NCBI RefSeq assembly: GCF_009770985.1
Contig: NZ_WSRW01000001.1
Coordinates: 1,240,001-1,304,000, forward strand
From: Mucilaginibacter lacusdianchii
Lineage (GTDB): Bacteria; Bacteroidota; Bacteroidia; Sphingobacteriales; Sphingobacteriaceae
Length of the DNA: 64,000 nt
Reading direction: 5' to 3'
Shown here: positions 59,901-64,000 of the stretch, piece by piece
How positions within the stretch are numbered: the first letter of the stretch is position 1
Layout of the letters: each line of letters begins with the position of its first letter
Made by a program: the position numbers and the translations under genes
The notes under the pieces: generated by a model
What the model saw: only the letters and a program-made list of their open reading frames with translations
Told to the model about the DNA's origin: nothing
Databases searched by the model: none

Positions 59901-62900
59901 ATGAGTCAGGCAAAGAAAATATCGGCTGGCAATCAACAAAACTACATCGTGGCTATCGGTGCTTCGGCTGGTGGGTTGGAAGCTATTCATGAGTTTTTTG
60001 ATCACATGCCGGCCAATTCCAGCTTTGCTTTTGTGGTTATCCAGCACTTATCATCTGATTATAAAAGCCTGTTGGTAGAGCTGGTATCCAAGCACACACA
60101 CATGAAGGTGTTTGAAGCCGGCGACAATATGCTGGTTCAGCCCGATTGCGTATACATCATTCCTAACAATAAGCTCATGACCATTCGTAATGGTCGCTTA
60201 AAGCTGGAAGATAAAATACATGATAAAACGCCCAATACGGCTATCGATACCTTTTTGTATACTTTGGCGCAAGATAAGCGTGAAAAAGCTATTGCCATTA
60301 TCCTATCTGGTACAGGAACCGATGGTACCCGTGGTATAGAGGCTATTAAAGAATGTGGCGGACTGGTGATGGTGCAAGAACCATCAACAGCCAAGTTTGA
60401 TGGTATGCCCAACAGTGCTGTCACATCAGGCAATGCCGATTTTATATTGCCTACCGGCAAAATGCATCAGGAACTGTATAATTACATACAGCAAGAGCCT
60501 ATTCAACTACTGGAAGGCGGAAAGGTGAATGAGCAGTTGCTTAACGAGCTCTTTAACCTGGTACACGAACAAAGCGGGCACGATTTTAACTATTATAAAA
60601 CGCCTACCATCATTCGGCGCATTGGCCGGCGTATGAACCACCTGAACAGCAAAAAGCTGGAAGATTATGTGGATTACCTGCATACGCATCCTGAAGAAGT
60701 TAAATCTTTAGGGAAAGAATTTTTGATTGGCGTAACCAAGTTTTTTAGAGATAAAGCAGCCTTTCATATTCTGGCCGAAAAGGTGATCCCTGCTATTGTG
60801 GATGCTAAAACCGATGGTGACATACTTAAAGTATGGATATGTGCCTGCAGCACTGGTGAAGAAGCCTACTCTATCGCTATTCTGATTAATGAATATATGC
60901 AAAAGGTAGGTAAAGATCTGGAAGTGAAAATATTTGCTTCGGATATAGATGAAGCCAGTTTAGAACTGGCCTCGCGTAATCTTTACCCGGCCAGTATTGA
61001 GCAAGATGTGGAAGAGCACCTGCTTGATAAATATTTTGTAAAAGAGGGGCATTATTACTCGGTGATCAGTACCATACGCAAGCAAATTGTTTTTGCCAAG
61101 CATAATGTAACCAAGGCACCGCCGTTTATCAAAAACGATTTGGTTAGCTGTCGCAATATGCTCATTTACATGAACAATTTGCTGCAGCAAAAGGTACTGT
61201 CTACCCTGCATTTTTCATTGAATCAGGATGGCTATCTGTTTTTGGGATCCAGTGAAAGCCCATCAGTTTTAAAAGATGGTTTGATTGAAATAAATGGTAA
61301 GTGGAAAATTTACCAAAAAAGCGGTGTGGTAAACTACTCTGCTAATCATACCCATTTCAACAGCCCGTCTATGGCGCCTACACAGGCCCGCCAAACAGCG
61401 CTAAGAAAAAACAATCTGGGCGCCCGGACGCTTGAAGACGACTTTAGGGATTTTATTACCGAAGACCTGGCGCTGGTAGGTATTTTTATTAATAACAATT
61501 ACGAGGTAAAAGAAACGGTTGGTAACTTTAACAAGTACCTTTCATTACCCGAAAAAAAGCTGGACTTAAACTTGTTAAAAATGGTTCCAAAAGAACTATC
61601 GTTTAACCTGAACACAGCTATACGAAAAGCCTGGAAAGATGGCAGCCCGGTACGCCTGAGCCATACCCGTGCAAACTATACGCCGGCTGGCGAAGACAGT
61701 ACAATTAATATTGTAATTAAACCGCCGGGACAAAAATCTACCAACGGCTATACCCTCATAACTTTCAGAGAAATTATTACCGAGGGAGCCGATCATAATA
61801 ATACCGTTGTATCATCTGCCACAGATGGGCAACAGACCGATTATGTGCTGGAACTGGAGAGTGAACTGAACGAAACCCGCCACAACCTGCAATTGGCTGT
61901 TGAGGAAATGGAGACTACTAACGAGGAACTCCAATCGAGCAACGAAGAGCTGCTTTCGGCCAATGAAGAGTTACAGTCGGGTAACGAAGAATTACAATCG
62001 CTTAACGAAGAACTGCATACGCTCAATACCGAGCATCAGCTTAAAATAAAAGAGCTGATAGAGCTGAATGATGACCTGAATAACTACTTTAAAAGTACGG
62101 AAATTGGTCAGATATTTTTAGATGCAAAACTTAATATCCGCAAGTTTAATCCGGCAGCGGTAGATATGGTTAATCTGATTGAAGCAGATATTGGCCGGCC
62201 AATTAATCATATATCACACAACATCCGGTACGAAAACTTTATACAAGATATTGCCTCTGTATTGCACAATGGCAATATGCTCGAAAAAGAAGTGCATTTA
62301 CAAAATGGCAACCGTAGTTTAATGCGCATTATGCCGTTTGTGCGTAAGGATAAGCAAAACGATGGTATAGTTATCACTTTTATTGATATTTCGGCCATTA
62401 CCGAGCTTAACAATATTGTTAATGGTGTATTTAATGCCAGCATTAGTGCAGTACTAGCTTTCCGTACCATACGTGGTACAGACAATCACATACGCGACTT
62501 TAAATTTGTTGCAGCTAATGAAGCAGCGCTGAAATTTTTGAATAAAAAAGAAGGCGAGCTGAATGATGCATTGCTTACTAACCAGTTGCCTATATTGCTG
62601 GAGAACAACTTTTTTGAAAAGTATATTAAAGTTGTTGAAGAGGGCATTACTCTACAGGAAGAAATTCAAAGTCAGAACAAAAGCTGGTACCTGGTATTCG
62701 CCGTTAAGATGGCCGATGGTTTTGCCGTTACCTATACCGATATAACCGAGCGCAAAAATGCTGAGCAAAAGCTGCGTAAAAATTATAACGAGCTGATTAG
62801 TACCCGTGAAAACCTCAAAAAGCTAAACAATGAGCTGGAAGATAAGATAAGGGAACGTACCCAAAAACTGTCTGAAAGTGAAGAACGGTTTACACTGGTA

Positions 62901-64000
62901 TCTAAGGCAACTAACGATACTATTTGGGATTGGAACCTGGTGAATAATACCATGTGGCGAAGTGAAAATTTTACCGCCATGTTTGGTTATCATCGTACCG
63001 AAGACAGTCAGAACATAACTTACTGGTTTGACAAAGTTCATCCGGATGACAAGCAGCGTGTAGAAAAAAGCGTATATGATGCCATCAATCAGGGTAAAAA
63101 GCAATGGGCTGCCGAATACCGCTTTCTAAAAGCCGATGGCCGTTATGCCGTAATTTTAGACCGCGGCAGCATATTGCAGGATGAGTTTGGCATGCCTTAC
63201 CGCATGGTAGGTTCTATTATAGACATTACCCGTTTGGTTGAAGCCGAAAAACGACTGAGCAACAGCGAACTTCGTTTCCGCAAGGTGTTTGAATCGAACA
63301 TGATTGGCATGCTGTTTTCTTCCTTTGATGGTAAAATTATAGATGCTAATGACGCATTCCTGAACATGCTGGGTTATGATCGCGAGGAGTTGCACAATGG
63401 CTCCGTAAGCTGGACAAACATTACGCCAAATGAGTATTTGGATATCACCCACTGGTCGGTTCAGCAATTAAAACAGCATGGTGTATGCCCGCCGTTCGAA
63501 AAGCAATATCAGAAAAAAGACGGTTCGCGCATTTCGGTACTTATGGGGGCTGCCCGTTTGGATGACGATAGTTCGGCAGATGCAGTAACGTATATTATTG
63601 ATGTTACCCATCAAAAGGATGCCGAGCGTAAAGAGCAGGTATTGCAATCATTAGTTAACAAGCAGCAGGAGGAGTTTTATAGCATCTTTATGAATGCCCC
63701 CGCACTGATTACCATTTGCAGGGGAACTGATTTGCATTTTGAATTTGCCAACAAGGCTTTTCAAAACTTTTATGGTCAGCAAGAATATCATGGCAAAATC
63801 GCTACCGATGTATATCCCAACTTTGCTAATTCAAGCCTGTACCAAATAGCCAAGCAAGTAATGGAAAGTGGCGAGCCGTATGTTGGCAAGGCATTTCCTA
63901 TCAGACGCACCGATCTGGTAAGTCAGCAATCAATTGATAACTGGTTCGATTTTATTTATACTCCTGTATATGCACAGGATGGGCGCGTAGATGGTATTGC
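59901..64000 (+). CDS. CheB-CheR fusion with multiple PAS domains, C-terminus cut by window edge
   Basis: At least 1366 residues. CheB methylesterase occupies residues about 15-190 (IGASAGG with Ser22, then IQHLSSDYKSLL and GTGTDGTRGIEAI). CheR methyltransferase occupies about 205-470 (FRDKAAFHILAEKVIPAIVD, VWICACSTGEEAYSIAILIN, CRNMLIYMNN). A long coiled linker (about 650-720) is built of EELQSSNEELLSANEELQS-type repeats. Then come successive PAS domains to the edge. A histidine kinase at the end is expected from relatives but not seen. ATG 59901 gives MSQAKKI; an in-frame GTG lies 4 codons upstream. It follows bphP by 27 bp. Confidence 0.92.
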   Translation, partial: MSQAKKISAGNQQNYIVAIGASAGGLEAIHEFFDHMPANSSFAFVVIQHLSSDYKSLLVELVSKHTHMKVFEAGDNMLVQPDCVYIIPNNKLMTIRNGRLKLEDKIHDKTPNTAIDTFLYTLAQDKREKAIAIILSGTGTDGTRGIEAIKECGGLVMVQEPSTAKFDGMPNSAVTSGNADFILPTGKMHQELYNYIQQEPIQLLEGGKVNEQLLNELFNLVHEQSGHDFNYYKTPTIIRRIGRRMNHLNSKKLEDYVDYLHTHPEEVKSLGKEFLIGVTKFFRDKAAFHILAEKVIPAIVDAKTDGDILKVWICACSTGEEAYSIAILINEYMQKVGKDLEVKIFASDIDEASLELASRNLYPASIEQDVEEHLLDKYFVKEGHYYSVISTIRKQIVFAKHNVTKAPPFIKNDLVSCRNMLIYMNNLLQQKVLSTLHFSLNQDGYLFLGSSESPSVLKDGLIEINGKWKIYQKSGVVNYSANHTHFNSPSMAPTQARQTALRKNNLGARTLEDDFRDFITEDLALVGIFINNNYEVKETVGNFNKYLSLPEKKLDLNLLKMVPKELSFNLNTAIRKAWKDGSPVRLSHTRANYTPAGEDSTINIVIKPPGQKSTNGYTLITFREIITEGADHNNTVVSSATDGQQTDYVLELESELNETRHNLQLAVEEMETTNEELQSSNEELLSANEELQSGNEELQSLNEELHTLNTEHQLKIKELIELNDDLNNYFKSTEIGQIFLDAKLNIRKFNPAAVDMVNLIEADIGRPINHISHNIRYENFIQDIASVLHNGNMLEKEVHLQNGNRSLMRIMPFVRKDKQNDGIVITFIDISAITELNNIVNGVFNASISAVLAFRTIRGTDNHIRDFKFVAANEAALKFLNKKEGELNDALLTNQLPILLENNFFEKYIKVVEEGITLQEEIQSQNKSWYLVFAVKMADGFAVTYTDITERKNAEQKLRKNYNELISTRENLKKLNNELEDKIRERTQKLSESEERFTLVSKATNDTIWDWNLVNNTMWRSENFTAMFGYHRTEDSQNITYWFDKVHPDDKQRVEKSVYDAINQGKKQWAAEYRFLKADGRYAVILDRGSILQDEFGMPYRMVGSIIDITRLVEAEKRLSNSELRFRKVFESNMIGMLFSSFDGKIIDANDAFLNMLGYDREELHNGSVSWTNITPNEYLDITHWSVQQLKQHGVCPPFEKQYQKKDGSRISVLMGAARLDDDSSADAVTYIIDVTHQKDAERKEQVLQSLVNKQQEEFYSIFMNAPALITICRGTDLHFEFANKAFQNFYGQQEYHGKIATDVYPNFANSSLYQIAKQVMESGEPYVGKAFPIRRTDLVSQQSIDNWFDFIYTPVYAQDGRVDGI

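Noticed and set aside
61841..62026. Minus-strand frame of repeated SSLxDCNSS units
   Set aside because: Antisense of the EELQSSNEEL coiled-coil linker of the CheB-CheR protein.
1..64000. CRISPR arrays, IS transposases, prophage genes, rRNA
   Set aside because: Looked for and not seen; the only repeats are short palindromic elements and no transposase, integrase or phage structural gene is present.

Overview
The window looks like a chromosomal segment from a Bacteroidota bacterium, most likely of the Sphingobacteriaceae (Mucilaginibacter/Pedobacter type). The support is: the Bacteroidota -7 promoter element TAnnTTTG in front of many genes, a GldH gliding lipoprotein next to a RicT/PSP1 protein, DUF2911, DUF3078 and Ig-like lipoproteins, a GapN-type dehydrogenase, many signal-peptide and lipoprotein N-termini, and moderate GC with AT-rich intergenic DNA. 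There is no IS transposase, prophage, rRNA or CRISPR array. The window is mostly core genome, with a few AT-rich accessory genes and palindromic repeats.

Layout. 1-10.3 kb: a truncated glycosyltransferase, small envelope proteins, a sensor kinase, LpxH, a dipeptide epimerase, an RlmI-type rRNA methyltransferase, a sugar acetyltransferase and an OmpA-type lipoprotein. 10.5-16.9 kb: a hexuronate catabolic operon (uxaC, kdgK, KDPG aldolase, exuT-like transporter) behind a LacI-type operator palindrome, followed by a GapN-like dehydrogenase. 17-24.3 kb: a symporter with a small uncalled membrane partner, DUF2911, an ECF sigma/anti-sigma pair, a DinB protein and a sensor kinase. 24.3-33.4 kb: an origin-like domain. 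Two parS-like palindromes lie in the leader of mnmG, and a cluster of four perfect DnaA boxes plus an AT-rich tract lies between divergent nadB and nadA, with tRNA-Gly(CCC) between. 33.5-40 kb: GNAT, a secreted nuclease, thiL, a GIY-YIG gene between copies of a palindromic repeat, and rmuC. 40-46.3 kb: the operon holB-ricT-gldH, then ruvX, a GNAT, an O-methyltransferase and a glucosaminidase. 46.3-52.2 kb: a hairpin-rich intergenic repeat, a second glucosaminidase (LysM) operon, DUF3078 and ffh. 52.5-64 kb: a lipoprotein, a multi-PAS kinase, the yifB ATPase, and a red-light sensing set of heme oxygenase, kinase-less bacteriophytochrome and a very large CheB-CheR-PAS protein that runs off the window.

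How the genes work together. The uxaC cluster should turn hexuronates into pyruvate and glyceraldehyde-3-phosphate, with the GapN-like enzyme a plausible outlet for the latter; the uxaB/uxuA steps are not in the window. Heme oxygenase overlaps the phytochrome by 8 bp, so biliverdin is probably made together with its apoprotein. The CheB-CheR-PAS protein starts 27 bp later and is the likely output partner.

The strongest unexpected signals are the candidate oriC at about 32.05-32.43 kb, the parS pair at 24.58-24.63 kb, the GIY-YIG/repeat association, start codons placed only 4 bases behind TAnnTTTG (probable leaderless mRNAs), and the GapN-like enzyme with Ser where the family has its catalytic Glu.
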